This document shows positions 25,444 through 34,397 of a stretch of DNA of 64,000 bases, piece after piece. Source of the DNA: Mycolicibacterium llatzerense. Lineage in GTDB: Bacteria > Actinomycetota > Actinomycetes > Mycobacteriales > Mycobacteriaceae. The position numbers and the translations under genes were made by a program. Where the stretch lies: assembly GCF_000878195.1 (NCBI RefSeq), contig NZ_JXST01000016.1, positions 62,001 to 126,000 on the forward strand, written 5' to 3'. The notes beneath the pieces were generated by a model. The model searched no databases and had not been told where the DNA came from. It saw only the letters and a list, made by a program, of their open reading frames with translations. How positions within the stretch are numbered: position 1 is the first letter of the stretch; every line of letters begins with the position of its first letter.

Positions 25444-26591
25444 CAGTACCCGGCCAGCTTGTCGACCGCTTCATGCAGCCGAGCGCTGAACGCGTCCTCG
25501 GTGAACTGGGAGACGTGGTGCTTGATCTTCTCCTGGTCCCACGTCGCCGACTCGAATCGGTCCAGCGCCTCGCGAACCGAATCCGGTTGCGGTTCATCGA
25601 AATACAGGCCGGTTACACCCTCGTCGATGGTGTCGAGGAAGCCGCCGAAGCGCAGGGCGACGCTCGGCCGGCCCCACACCCCCGCCTCGATCGGGGTCAG
25701 GCCGTAGTCCTCGAAACTCGACGACATCAGTGCCCGGCAGTTCTTGTAGAGCCAGGCCATCTGACCGTCGGTGAGGTTGTGGAGCATGGTGACGTTGTCG
25801 GTCTTCATCGACCGCAGGCGGTCGGCCTCCGGACCGTTGCCGACGACCACCAGTTGCCGGTCGCTGCCCGCGAACGCCCGCACGATGACGTCGACGTTCT
25901 TGTAGGGCAGCAGTCGGCACACCACCAGGTAGAAACTGCCGTCCGGATCGCTCAGATCGACCTTGTCCTCGAGCTCTTCGACGGGCTCGACGGCGTACGA
26001 CCGCGACATCGCCACCGGAGCGAACATCACCTCGGCATCGATGTCGTAGGCCTTCTTGACGTACCCGCTGATCATGGTCGAGATCGCGAGGTACTTGTCG
26101 GCGGCGAGCGCCTGCCGGCGGTCCCAGTCCAGCAACCGCTTCTTGGTGAGCTTGAGGCCCAGACTCTTGATCGGGTTCGCGTGGTCCCCGAGGTAGGCCT
26201 CGGTCTGGTACAGCCAGCGCGCCGGGTTGTAGCAGTAGACGAGCTTCTTACCGTTGGTACGGAAACCGTGCGACCAGCCGCTGCAGCTCGCCAGCACGAC
26301 GTCGGCGTCGATGTACATCGACTCGGCGACTCGTGGGTAGATCGGCAGGGCGGCCCGGTGGTACTTGCGGGCCAGACCCACCTTGTTCAGCGCGGAAACC
26401 CGGATATCCAGGTCGGCAAACTCCGGATAGGTCAGCTCAGGGTCGTACAGCATCGTGTACAGCGGGGCGTCCGGGAACGCCTTGGTCATCGAGAGGACAA
26501 CTTTCTCCGCGCCACCGAACTGGGTCAGATAGTCGTGGGCGAGCGCAACCTTCGGCCCGTCCACTCCGTCGTACTTGCGCGTCGAATGCAC
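25443..26591 (-). CDS. Glycosyltransferase family 4 (mannosyl-transferase-like)
   Basis: A 382-residue GT4-type glycosyltransferase. The N-terminal domain begins KVALAHDYLTQFGGAEKVVLSM, typical of WbaZ/WbyL-like enzymes; the C-terminal domain has YLVVCRLLPYKNVDVIVRAF, QLVVVGNGPEADRLR and the E-x7-E donor motif within SSSFEDYGLTPIEAGVWGRPSVAL. The start is GTG 26591 behind AAGGGG. It is the first gene of the 26591-20102 minus-strand operon. The donor is uncertain; many relatives use GDP-mannose. Confidence 0.87.
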   Translation of the reverse strand: MHSTRKYDGVDGPKVALAHDYLTQFGGAEKVVLSMTKAFPDAPLYTMLYDPELTYPEFADLDIRVSALNKVGLARKYHRAALPIYPRVAESMYIDADVVLASCSGWSHGFRTNGKKLVYCYNPARWLYQTEAYLGDHANPIKSLGLKLTKKRLLDWDRRQALAADKYLAISTMISGYVKKAYDIDAEVMFAPVAMSRSYAVEPVEELEDKVDLSDPDGSFYLVVCRLLPYKNVDVIVRAFAGSDRQLVVVGNGPEADRLRSMKTDNVTMLHNLTDGQMAWLYKNCRALMSSSFEDYGLTPIEAGVWGRPSVALRFGGFLDTIDEGVTGLYFDEPQPDSVREALDRFESATWDQEKIKHHVSQFTEDAFSARLHEAVDKLAGY

Positions 26592-27020
26592 TGTTGAATA
26601 TCCCCTTGCGCCGATCGGCGGATCATTTCGCGGTCGTGAAGTCAGCTACCCGAAAACAGCGGGCACGCATATCGAACCGCAAACTTACGCAAATGACAAG
26701 CTAAATGCATCGGACCTGCACAGGACCCACCCCAGACGTCGCGCACCTGCCGCCTCAGCTAAGCGCCAGCCGGTACCGCGGGTCCGCCTGTGACCGCCGG
26801 ACGCCACAGCGGGAATACCCAGACTCGATGGGCCCGACCAGGCATTACCCCGCGCCGGCCCGGCCCACGCAGCCGGCGGCGCCCAGTGCCCGGTCAGCAA
26901 ATGCCACGGCCTGAACGGTGTTCAACCCGAGTTACGGGCGGGACACGCGCGCGGAGTGTATATTTACCTACCAGCAAACTGCTGACGCAGGACGCGCCAG
27001 CCACGGGGGCGGAACAATCT
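26592..27020. promoter_or_regulatory. 429-base divergent intergenic region with two candidate promoters
   Basis: No coding sequence is convincing here. For the minus-strand operon, TTGTCA (complement of 26694-26699) and TTCGAT (complement of 26671-26676) are separated by 17 bases and would start transcription about 75 bases before the GTG at 26591. For the plus-strand methyltransferase, TATATT at 26959-26964, in an unusually AT-rich patch and preceded by TG, is a good -10; the ribosome binding site GGGGGCGGAA precedes the ATG at 27021. The stretch between 26740 and 26930 is GC-rich with no feature I recognise. Confidence 0.4.
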
Positions 27021-27764
27021 ATGAACGGTGCGCAGATGAGCGGTACACACGTGGACGTCGACTACAAGGACCTGGACACCCTGTGGCAGGGCTACGACGA
27101 GTCCGTCCGCACGCTGGCCGAGCGCGAAGGCGTCAAGGCCGTCGCCGAACTCGGTGGCGGAGCCAATCCGATCATCGGCGGCGACGACTGGAACTTCGCC
27201 GACGAGCGCGTCGTCATCGACATCTCGGCCACCGAGCTGGCCAAGGCCAACAGCCGCGTGCACACCCGCGTCGCCGATCTCTGCAAACCGATCGACAACG
27301 AGTTGAACGCATACGATCTGGTGTTCTCCAAGATGCTCTGCGAGCATCTGCCCGACGCCCGGACGTTCCATGAGAACTGCTTCAAACTCCTTCGCCCGGG
27401 CGGACTTTCGGTGCATTTCTTCCCGACGCTGTTCGCGTTCCCGTTCGTGGTCAACCTGCTGATCCCGGAGCAGGCGGCGCGCACGGTCATCAGCAAGCTG
27501 CAGCCGGGGCGCCTGCAGAACCCGCACCACGAGAAGTTCCCGGCCTACTACCGCTGGACCACCGGCCCCACCCAGAAGGCCATCAAGCGCTACGAAAGCG
27601 TGGGCTTCGAGGTCGAATCCTGGTCCGGCGCGTACGGCCACGGCTACTACCGCGTGCTGCCGCCGCTCGACGCCCTCGAGCGCGCGAAGAGCCGTTTCCT
27701 TCTTAAGCACCCGGTCCCGGCGCTCACGAGTTTCGCGGCAGTGGTCCTGCGCAAACCGGCGTGA
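27021..27764 (+). CDS. Class I SAM-dependent methyltransferase
   Basis: A 247-residue methyltransferase of the Methyltransf_11/UbiE-like group. Motif I is VAELGGGANPII, the acidic loop VVIDISATELAKA corresponds to motif II, and AYDLVFSKMLCEHLPD with LLRPGGLSVHFFPT corresponds to motifs post I to III. The start is ATG 27021 (MNGAQMSGTHVDVDYKDL) with GGGGGCGG upstream; the frame remains open for 77 codons before it without support. It stands at the edge of the polysaccharide locus, divergent from the glycosyltransferase operon, and could methylate a sugar of the polymer; this is inference. Confidence 0.82.
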   Translation: MNGAQMSGTHVDVDYKDLDTLWQGYDESVRTLAEREGVKAVAELGGGANPIIGGDDWNFADERVVIDISATELAKANSRVHTRVADLCKPIDNELNAYDLVFSKMLCEHLPDARTFHENCFKLLRPGGLSVHFFPTLFAFPFVVNLLIPEQAARTVISKLQPGRLQNPHHEKFPAYYRWTTGPTQKAIKRYESVGFEVESWSGAYGHGYYRVLPPLDALERAKSRFLLKHPVPALTSFAAVVLRKPA

Positions 27765-27794
27765 CCCGCCGAGCGGGCACCCCAACTTCACAAC

Positions 27795-27816
27795 TTTCTT
27801 AGAGAACCGTTAACAT
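27795..27816 (+). promoter_or_regulatory. accD5 promoter with motif shared with accA3
   Basis: TTTCTTAGAGAACCG at 27795-27809 is identical to 43437-43451 upstream of accA3 and has partial dyad symmetry (TTCT-AGAGAA). Immediately downstream, TAACAT at 27811-27816 fits the TANNNT -10 element and ends 7 bases before the accD5 ATG, predicting a leaderless transcript. The shared motif would lie at about -29 to -15, suitable for a repressor site. Confidence 0.55.
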
Positions 27817-27823
27817 CGTCGCC

Positions 27824-29452
27824 ATGACGAGCGTGACCGAGCCAACGGTGGACAAGGCGATCGACATCCACACCACCGCAGGCAAGCTGGAAGACCTGCG
27901 TAGGCGTACCGAAGAGACCCTGCACCCCGTCGGCGAGGCCGCCGTGGAGAAGGTCCACCAAAAGGGCAAGCTCACCGCCCGCGAGCGCATCCTGGCGCTG
28001 CTGGACGAGGGTTCGTTCGTCGAACTCGACGCGCTGGCCAAGCACCGGAGCACCAACTTCGGCCTGGGCGACAAGCACCCGCTCGGCGACGGCGTGGTGA
28101 CCGGCTACGGCACCATCGACGGCCGCGAGGTCTGCATCTTCAGCCAGGACGCCACCGTCTTCGGCGGCAGCCTCGGCGAGGTCTACGGCGAGAAGATCGT
28201 CAAGGTCCAGGAGCTGGCCATCAAGACCGGCCGCCCGCTGATCGGCATCAACGACGGCGCCGGCGCCCGCATCCAGGAGGGTGTGGTCTCGCTCGGCCTG
28301 TACAGCCGCATCTTCCGCAACAACATCCTGGCCTCAGGTGTCATCCCCCAGATTTCGCTCATCATGGGTGCCGCGGCCGGTGGCCACGTCTACTCCCCCG
28401 CGCTCACCGACTTCATCGTCATGGTCGACCAGACCAGCCAGATGTTCATCACCGGACCGGACGTCATCAAGACCGTCACCGGTGAAGAGGTCACCATGGA
28501 GGAGCTGGGCGGCGCCCACACCCATGAGGCCAAGTCCGGCACCGTGCACTACGTCGCCTCCGGCGAACAGGACGCCCTGGACTACGTCCGCGACCTGCTG
28601 AGCTACCTGCCCCCGAACAACTACGCCGAGCCGCCGCGCTTCCCCGCGCCGCCGCACCCGGGCGCCATCGAGGACAACCTCACCGACGAGGACCTCGAGC
28701 TCGACACGCTGATCCCGGATTCGCCGAACCAGCCGTACGACATGCACGAGGTCATCTCGCGCATCCTCGACGACGACGAGTTCCTCGAGATCCAGCAGGG
28801 CTACGCGCAGAACATCGTCATCGGCTTCGGCCGCATCGACGGCCGTCCGGTCGGCATCGTGGCCAACCAGCCGACCCAGTTCGCCGGCTGCCTGGACATC
28901 AACGCCTCGGAGAAGGCCGCGCGGTTCATCCGCACCTGCGACGCCTTCAACATCCCGATCATCATGCTGGTGGACGTCCCGGGCTTCCTGCCGGGCACCG
29001 AGCAGGAGTACAACGGCATCATCCGCCGCGGCGCGAAGCTGCTGTACGCCTACGGCGAGGCCACCGTCGCCAAGATCACCGTCATCACCCGTAAAGCCTA
29101 CGGCGGCGCGTACTGCGTGATGGGCTCCAAGGACATGGGTTGCGACGTCAACCTGGCATGGCCGACGGCCCAGATCGCCGTCATGGGTGCCTCCGGCGCC
29201 GTCGGTTTCGTCTACCGCTCCGAGCTCAAGGCCGCCGCGGCCAACGGCGAGGACGTCGACGCCCTGCGCCTGCAGCTGCAGCAGGAGTACGAGGACACCC
29301 TGGTCAACCCGTACGTCGCGGCCGAGCGCGGCTACGTCGACGCCGTCATCCCGCCGTCGCACACCCGCGGCTACATCGCCAACTCGCTGCGACTGCTGGA
29401 GCGCAAGATCGTCCAGACGCCGCCGAAGAAGCACGGGAACATCCCACTGTGA
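27824..29452 (+). CDS. accD5: Acyl-CoA carboxylase beta (carboxyltransferase) subunit AccD5
   Basis: Carboxyltransferase subunit that moves carboxyl from biotin on AccA3 to acyl-CoA. In mycobacteria AccD5 makes methylmalonyl-CoA from propionyl-CoA and takes part in the long-chain carboxylase complex, feeding branched lipid and mycolic acid synthesis. The 542 residues form two crotonase-like halves: N-terminal [33 protein letters not shown] and the oxyanion region [18 protein letters not shown]-terminal [45 protein letters not shown], and [19 protein letters not shown]. The gene is followed without a gap by accE5 and maf. Transcription seems to start at or near the ATG. The name is supported by synteny with Rv3280. 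Confidence 0.97.
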   Translation: MTSVTEPTVDKAIDIHTTAGKLEDLRRRTEETLHPVGEAAVEKVHQKGKLTARERILALLDEGSFVELDALAKHRSTNFGLGDKHPLGDGVVTGYGTIDGREVCIFSQDATVFGGSLGEVYGEKIVKVQELAIKTGRPLIGINDGAGARIQEGVVSLGLYSRIFRNNILASGVIPQISLIMGAAAGGHVYSPALTDFIVMVDQTSQMFITGPDVIKTVTGEEVTMEELGGAHTHEAKSGTVHYVASGEQDALDYVRDLLSYLPPNNYAEPPRFPAPPHPGAIEDNLTDEDLELDTLIPDSPNQPYDMHEVISRILDDDEFLEIQQGYAQNIVIGFGRIDGRPVGIVANQPTQFAGCLDINASEKAARFIRTCDAFNIPIIMLVDVPGFLPGTEQEYNGIIRRGAKLLYAYGEATVAKITVITRKAYGGAYCVMGSKDMGCDVNLAWPTAQIAVMGASGAVGFVYRSELKAAAANGEDVDALRLQLQQEYEDTLVNPYVAAERGYVDAVIPPSHTRGYIANSLRLLERKIVQTPPKKHGNIPL

Positions 29453-29727
29453 GCGGGGCGAACGATTTGGCAGACGTGAGCGCCGACAACGTGTCCGAAG
29501 CTGAAGCCGCAGAAGCGCCTGTGGCGCCGCTGTTCCAGGTGGTCAAGGGCAACCCGTCCGACGAGGAGCTCGCTGCTCTGGTGACGGTTCTGGCCTCGGC
29601 CTCCGGCGGCGGTGCCGCCGAGGCAGGCGACCGCAACGACTGGGGCCACCCGGTCTCCAAGCTGCGGTACGCGTACACCAGCTGGCAGCTGGTGACCCTG
29701 GTGGAGCGCACCTTCATCCGTCGATGA
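29449..29727 (+). CDS. accE5: Acyl-CoA carboxylase epsilon subunit AccE5
   Basis: Small epsilon subunit that holds together the AccA3-AccD5 carboxylase. The C-terminal half carries the family pattern: [22 protein letters not shown], then [28 protein letters not shown]. The N-terminal part is acidic and variable, and shorter here (92 residues in total) than the repeat-bearing M. tuberculosis Rv3281. The chosen GTG at 29449 overlaps the accD5 stop (GTGA); TTG or GTG codons at 29467 and 29476 are alternatives. It overlaps maf by four bases. Confidence 0.9.
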   Translation: MSGANDLADVSADNVSEAEAAEAPVAPLFQVVKGNPSDEELAALVTVLASASGGGAAEAGDRNDWGHPVSKLRYAYTSWQLVTLVERTFIRR

Positions 29728-30368
29728 GGCTCGTCCTCGGCTCGGCCTCCTCCGGCCGGCTCAGCGTGTTGCGCAAGGCCGGTGTCGAACCGGTCGTGCT
29801 GGCGTCCGATGTCGACGAGGACGCGATCATCGCGTCTCTCGGCGACGCCGGCCCCGGCGACGTCGTACGAGCACTGGCGACCGCCAAGGCACAGCGGGTC
29901 GCCGAATCACTCGACCCGGAGCTGTCGTCGGATTGCGTTGTGATCGGCTGCGATTCGATGCTCGAGTTCGACGGCCGACTGACCGGTAAGCCGGGCTCCC
30001 CCGATGTGGCACGGCAGCAATGGAATTCGATGGCCGGCCGCAGCGCCGTCCTGCATACCGGTCACTGCGTGCTACGCCTGACCGACGGCAACGTCTCCGC
30101 CGCGGTCAGTGAACTCGGTTCGACCACAGTGCATTTCGGCGAGCCGAGCCCCGCCGACCTGGAGGCCTACCTCGGCACCGGCGAACCGCTGTGGGTGGCG
30201 GGCGCGTTCACTCTCGACGGCCTGGGCAGCTGGTTCATCGACGGGATCGACGGCGACCCGTCCAACGTCATCGGGTTGAGCCTGCCGCTGTTGCGCCGGC
30301 TGCTGGCCCAGCTCGGAGTCTCCGTCGCCGAATTGTGGGCGACGAACAGTCCCGGACCGGCCGAATAG
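29724..30368 (+). CDS. maf: Maf-family nucleotide pyrophosphatase
   Basis: A 214-residue Maf/Ham1-like nucleotide diphosphatase, proposed to remove non-canonical nucleotides from the pool. Characteristic motifs are [16 protein letters not shown] at the N-terminus, [23 protein letters not shown], and [15 protein letters not shown]. The C-terminal half, including [36 protein letters not shown], closely matches M. tuberculosis Rv3282. It is coupled to accE5 by an ATGA overlap. It ends the accD5-accE5-maf operon. Confidence 0.93.
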   Translation: MRLVLGSASSGRLSVLRKAGVEPVVLASDVDEDAIIASLGDAGPGDVVRALATAKAQRVAESLDPELSSDCVVIGCDSMLEFDGRLTGKPGSPDVARQQWNSMAGRSAVLHTGHCVLRLTDGNVSAAVSELGSTTVHFGEPSPADLEAYLGTGEPLWVAGAFTLDGLGSWFIDGIDGDPSNVIGLSLPLLRRLLAQLGVSVAELWATNSPGPAE

Positions 30369-30386
30369 ATTATTCCCAGAACCCAC

Positions 30387-30413
30387 CTATCCGCACCGCA
30401 GGCCGCTCCGAAT
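30387..30413 (+). promoter_or_regulatory. SigK-like promoter of the sigK operon
   Basis: CTATCC at 30387-30392 and CCGAAT at 30408-30413, separated by 15 bases, resemble the SigK recognition sequence remembered from M. tuberculosis (-35 CCATCC, -10 CCGAAT). The -10 is an exact match and the -35 has one mismatch; shifting to CCTATC gives a 16-base spacer. It lies 30 bases before the GTG of the first gene of the operon that ends with sigK-rskA, consistent with autoregulation. GGAGGGACGGCACG serves as the ribosome binding site. Confidence 0.55.
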
Positions 30414-30443
30414 TCCTGGTGACCAACCAGGAGGGACGGCACG

Positions 30444-31757
30444 GTGCGGCGGATTGCAGTAATCGGGAGCGGCATATCGGGGCTCACCGCGGCCTGGGTG
30501 CTCGCGCGGGACGCGGAAGTCGCGCTGTTCGAGGCTCAACCGCGATGTGGTGGTCACGCCCACACGCATGAGTTGGCCGCTCGTCACGGCAGCAGCGGCA
30601 CCGTCGGCGTCGACTCTGGCTTCATCGTGCACAACGACCGGACCTACCCGACCGTGCTTCGACTGTTCGCCGAACTCGGCGTCCGCACCCAGGAGTCCGA
30701 CATGTCGATGTCGGTCTGCTGCGAAGGATGCGGCTTGGAGTACGCCGGGGCAAAGGGGCTGACCGGTCTCTTCGCCGCGCCGGGCTCGCTGTTCACCCCG
30801 CGCTATCTGCGCATGCTGGCGGAGGTGACGCGCTTCCACCGGCTCGCGCGCGCCGAACTCGCGGCCGGGGTGGCCGACGGCCGGACCCTCGGTGAATTCC
30901 TCACGGCAGCAGGCTTTTCCAGCTACTTCATCGCGCATTTCATGGTGCCGTTGGTCGCCGCGGTCTGGTCGTGCCCGCCGGACGTCGCGCTCGACTATCC
31001 GGTCGGGTACCTGCTGGCGTTTCTCGACCACCATGGGATGTTGACGGTGTTCGGCTCGCCGACCTGGCGCACGGTCACCGGAGGGTCGGCGCGCTACGTC
31101 GAGGCGATCACAGCTCGGCTACCGTCGGTCCGCTCCGGGGTGCCCGTGCGCACCGTCACCCGCAACGCGGACGGGGTGGCGGTGCGTGACGACGCGAACC
31201 GAGTCGAGCAGTTCGACGCGGCAGTGATCGCGACGCATCCGAATCAGGCCCTCTCGATCCTGGACCAGCCGACGGCGGACGAGATCGAGATTCTCGGCGC
31301 GCTGCGGTACTCGATCAATCACACTGCGCTGCACACCGATACGTCGCTGCTACCACGACGTCCTGGCGCCCGCGCGTCGTGGAACTATCGGATGCCGGCC
31401 TGCGACGTGACCGCAGACCAGGTCCTGGTCAGCTACGACCTGACCCGCCTGCAGCGACTCGACGGGATCGCCGATCGCCGCTTCGTGGTGACGCTGGGCG
31501 GCAGCGGCCGGGTCGACCCGAGCCAGATCATCGCCACCATGCTGTACGACCATCCGCAGTACTCCCCCGAATTCCGCGCGGCGCAACAGCGCCTGCACAC
31601 GCTCGGCGATCACCGGCTGGCGTTCGCCGGCGCCTACCACGGCTGGGGCTTTCACGAGGACGGCGCGGTGTCCGGCGTCGTCGCGGCGGAGCGACTCGGC
31701 GGCAGGTGGAGCGGTCCGGTGCCGCCGCTGCTCCGTCCGGCGGGGAGCGTGGCATGA
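30444..31757 (+). CDS. FAD-dependent amine-oxidase-like oxidoreductase (Rv0449c type)
   Basis: A 437-residue flavoprotein with an N-terminal dinucleotide-binding fold, AVIGSGISGLTAAWVLARDAEVALFEAQPRCGGHAHTH, typical of the amine oxidase/phytoene desaturase superfamily. The C-terminal FAD contact is FAGAYHGWGFHEDGAVSGVVAAERLG. It corresponds to Rv0449c, which heads the M. tuberculosis sigK operon; the reaction is not known, but its neighbours suggest modification of unsaturated acyl chains with the UfaA1-type methyltransferase. The start is GTG 30444 behind GGAGG. It overlaps the next gene by ATGA. Confidence 0.88.
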   Translation: MRRIAVIGSGISGLTAAWVLARDAEVALFEAQPRCGGHAHTHELAARHGSSGTVGVDSGFIVHNDRTYPTVLRLFAELGVRTQESDMSMSVCCEGCGLEYAGAKGLTGLFAAPGSLFTPRYLRMLAEVTRFHRLARAELAAGVADGRTLGEFLTAAGFSSYFIAHFMVPLVAAVWSCPPDVALDYPVGYLLAFLDHHGMLTVFGSPTWRTVTGGSARYVEAITARLPSVRSGVPVRTVTRNADGVAVRDDANRVEQFDAAVIATHPNQALSILDQPTADEIEILGALRYSINHTALHTDTSLLPRRPGARASWNYRMPACDVTADQVLVSYDLTRLQRLDGIADRRFVVTLGGSGRVDPSQIIATMLYDHPQYSPEFRAAQQRLHTLGDHRLAFAGAYHGWGFHEDGAVSGVVAAERLGGRWSGPVPPLLRPAGSVA

Positions 31758-32476
31758 GCCCCCCACAGATCGTGCGGACCAGCATCCACCACGCTCGCAC
31801 CTGCCCTGTGCGCCACGCGTTCACCTATCGCAGCTACAGCTGGCTGGTCGACCTCGACGCCGTGCCCGAACTACCCCGGCTGCTGCGGCCGCTCGCCGGG
31901 TTTCATGCGGCCGACCACGTCGGTGATCCGCACCGGACGCTGCGCGAGAACGTCGACTCCTATCTGGACGGACACGGGATCGACCTCGGCGGCGGTCAGA
32001 TCCGAATGCTGGCCAACGCCAGGGTTTTCGGCTTCGTGTTCAATCCGCTGACCCTCTACTGGTGCCACGATGCCGGCGGCGCGCTGGTCTGTGTCGTCGC
32101 CGAGGTGCACAACACGTACGGCGGGCGGCACCGGTACCTGCTGCGCGTCGATCATCGCGGCGAGGCGAGCGTGCCGAAGGCGTTCTACGTCTCGCCGTTC
32201 AACCCGGTGGCTGGCCGGTACGCGCTCCGGGTGCCTGCGCCTTCGCATGACCGGCTCAGCGTCGCGATCACGCTGCGCGACGCGTCCGGTGCGGTCGTCC
32301 TCACCGCCAGCTGGGCAGGGTCGATCCACCCCGCCCGCCCCGCAACCGTTTTGACCACCGCACTGGCAGCGCCGCTGGCGCCGCTGCTGGTCGCAGTACG
32401 CATCCGCTGGCAAGGCCTGCGCCTCTGGGCGCGCGGCCTGCCCCTGCACCCCCGCCCCCAGGAGGCCGCCCTATGA
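31754..32476 (+). CDS. DUF1365 protein (Rv0448c type)
   Basis: A 240-residue protein of the DUF1365 family, of unknown biochemical function, almost always found next to an FAD oxidoreductase and a cyclopropane-fatty-acid-synthase-like gene. Conserved stretches include HARTCPVRHAFTYRSYSWLVDLD, RMLANARVFGFVFNPLTLYWCHD, AEVHNTYGGRHRYLL and KAFYVSPFNPVAGRYALRV. The start is ATG 31754, overlapping the upstream stop; upstream in-frame codons belong to the FAD gene. It overlaps the following gene by ATGA. Confidence 0.88.
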   Translation: MSPPQIVRTSIHHARTCPVRHAFTYRSYSWLVDLDAVPELPRLLRPLAGFHAADHVGDPHRTLRENVDSYLDGHGIDLGGGQIRMLANARVFGFVFNPLTLYWCHDAGGALVCVVAEVHNTYGGRHRYLLRVDHRGEASVPKAFYVSPFNPVAGRYALRVPAPSHDRLSVAITLRDASGAVVLTASWAGSIHPARPATVLTTALAAPLAPLLVAVRIRWQGLRLWARGLPLHPRPQEAAL

Positions 32477-33762
32477 CGAATCAGCTCCACGACGGTGCTG
32501 CGTACGATCCGTTCCTGCCGGCCAGGTGGACCGAAATCGCCCAGGCACCAAGCGGTCTGCGCACCAGGCTGGGTGCCCCCGTCGCCCGCGCGTTGTTCCG
32601 GGGCGCCGTACGGGACCTGCCGCTGCGGGTCGAATATCCGGACGGCACCGTACAGGGTGCAGCCGGAGCGGCAGACCCGGCCGCACCGCGAATGTTGTTG
32701 CACCGCCCCGATGATTTCTTCGGCCGGATCGCGAACAGTGGTCTGATCGGCTTCGGCGAGGCGTACATGGTCGGCGACTGGTCGGCGCCCGAGCTCACGG
32801 CCGTACTGACCGCGCTGGCGTCGCGCATCGACACGGTCGTACCGGCCATGTTCCAGGGACTGCGCACCGTTCTACTGCCCCGGACACCCCGTAGCCACCG
32901 CGGGGCGCGCGCGGACACCCGCGCGAACATCGCGCATCACTACGACCTGTCCAACGAATTCTTCAGCATGTTCCTCGATCCGACGCTGACCTACTCGTGC
33001 GCGCTGTTCGGCACGCTCGACCCACCGCCGGCCTGGCCCGACCTGAAGTCCGCACAGCACCGCAAGATCGACCGGCTGCTCGATGCCACCGGCGTCGGGT
33101 TCGGCACGCGCCTGCTCGAAATCGGCACCGGCTGGGGCGAATTGGCGATCCGCGCCGCGCAGCGTGGAGCACACGTGCACACCGTGACACTCTCGCGCGA
33201 GCAACAACTGCTGGCCCGGGAGCGCATCGCCGCCGCCGGGCTGTCGGACCGGATCACCGTCGAGTTGTGCGATTACCGCGACATCACCGGCACCTATGAC
33301 GCGATCATCTCCATCGAGATGATCGAGGCCGTCGGGTATCGCTACCTACCCGCCTACCTCCGCACGCTCGACAGCCTCCTCGATGTCGACGGACGCATCG
33401 GCCTACAGCTGATCACCATGCCGCACAAGCGCATGCTGGCTTCCCGCGACACCTATACCTGGGTGCACAAGTACATTTTCCCGGGCGGGTTCCTGCCGTC
33501 GGTGAAGCTCATCGAGCGCTCGATCGCGGCGCACACCGCACTCCGGATCACCGACCGCCATTCGTTCGGGCCGCATTACGCCCACACCCTGAGACTGTGG
33601 CTGCAGCGATTCACGGCCAACAGCGCCGGCGCCGACGCACTGGGATTCGACCGGGTTTTCCGGCGGATGTGGCGCTTCTACCTCGCCTACTCCGAAGCAG
33701 GCTTTGCTTCGGGTTACCTGGACCTGCACCAGCTGGTGCTGCAGCCGGAGGCGCGCTCGTGA
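32473..33762 (+). CDS. ufaA1: Cyclopropane-fatty-acid synthase-type methyltransferase (UfaA1-like)
   Basis: SAM-dependent lipid methyltransferase of 429 residues. The SAM site reads LLEIGTGWGELAIRAAQRG; substrate-side motifs are RANIAHHYDLSNEFFSMFLDPTLTYSCALFG upstream and IISIEMIEAVGYRYLPAYLRTLDSLLDVDGRIGLQLITMP downstream, and PGGFLPSV. The M. tuberculosis counterpart (Rv0447c, UfaA1) has been reported to take part in making tuberculostearic acid. In M. tuberculosis a DUF1295 gene separates ufaA1 from sigK; here ufaA1 overlaps sigK directly (GTGA). Confidence 0.88.
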   Translation: MTNQLHDGAAYDPFLPARWTEIAQAPSGLRTRLGAPVARALFRGAVRDLPLRVEYPDGTVQGAAGAADPAAPRMLLHRPDDFFGRIANSGLIGFGEAYMVGDWSAPELTAVLTALASRIDTVVPAMFQGLRTVLLPRTPRSHRGARADTRANIAHHYDLSNEFFSMFLDPTLTYSCALFGTLDPPPAWPDLKSAQHRKIDRLLDATGVGFGTRLLEIGTGWGELAIRAAQRGAHVHTVTLSREQQLLARERIAAAGLSDRITVELCDYRDITGTYDAIISIEMIEAVGYRYLPAYLRTLDSLLDVDGRIGLQLITMPHKRMLASRDTYTWVHKYIFPGGFLPSVKLIERSIAAHTALRITDRHSFGPHYAHTLRLWLQRFTANSAGADALGFDRVFRRMWRFYLAYSEAGFASGYLDLHQLVLQPEARS

Positions 33763-34397
33763 GCACGCCGTCCGGATCCGACGGGTTGCGCAGGATCGAC
33801 ACGGTTCCTGCCCGGCTGTGCGACGATGCCCGGATGGAGGCCGAGCCGGACCGCGCCGCACTTCTGGCCGCGATCGCCGACGGCGACGGCGCGGCTTTCA
33901 CCGAGTTCTACGATCTGACCTCTGCGCGCGTGCATGGGCTTGCCTATCGCGTCGTACGTAACCGGGTGCTGGCCGAGGACGTCGTCCAGGAGGTGTTCCT
34001 CCAGGTGTGGACGACGGCGGCGCGGCAATACGATCCCGCGCTCGCCAGCCCGATGGGCTGGCTGCTGACCTTGACCCATCGTCGCAGCGTCGATCGGGTG
34101 CGCTCCGAGCAGTCGGCTGCCGACCGCAATCATGTCTACGGCGTTTCGAGCCTCGGCCGGGAACACGATGCCGTCGCCGACGAGGTGGGACAGCGACTCG
34201 ACGAACAAGAGGTTGCCGACTGCCTCGATGGACTGACCACCGTCCAGCGTGAAGCCATCGGCCTGGCGTACTACAGCGGCCACACCTACCGGGAGGTCGC
34301 CGAACACCTCGACGTCACGCTCCCCACCATCAAGGCCCGTATCCGCGACGGACTGATCCGCCTGAAGAACTGCCTGGGGGTGGGCACCGATGCCTGA
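33759..34397 (+). CDS. sigK: ECF sigma factor SigK
   Basis: A 212-residue ECF sigma factor. Region 2 is AFTEFYDLTSARVHGLAYRVVRNRVLAEDVVQEVFLQVW with downstream SPMGWLLTLTHRRSVDRVRSEQ; region 4 is LTTVQREAIGLAYYSGHTYREVAEHLDVTLPTIKARIRDGLIRLKNCLG. It overlaps the gene for its anti-sigma factor, and the operon order FAD oxidoreductase-DUF1365-ufaA1-sigK-rskA identifies it as SigK. The start is taken as GTG 33759, which overlaps the ufaA1 stop; ATG 33834 (MEAEPDRAALL) would give a 187-residue form, the same length as the M. tuberculosis protein as I recall it, and is a serious alternative. Confidence 0.9.
   Translation: MSTPSGSDGLRRIDTVPARLCDDARMEAEPDRAALLAAIADGDGAAFTEFYDLTSARVHGLAYRVVRNRVLAEDVVQEVFLQVWTTAARQYDPALASPMGWLLTLTHRRSVDRVRSEQSAADRNHVYGVSSLGREHDAVADEVGQRLDEQEVADCLDGLTTVQREAIGLAYYSGHTYREVAEHLDVTLPTIKARIRDGLIRLKNCLGVGTDA

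Noticed and set aside
30361..30366. Additional CCGAAT hexamer at the maf stop codon
   Set aside because: Has no fitting -35 and lies within the coding end of maf; the copy at 30408 is better placed.
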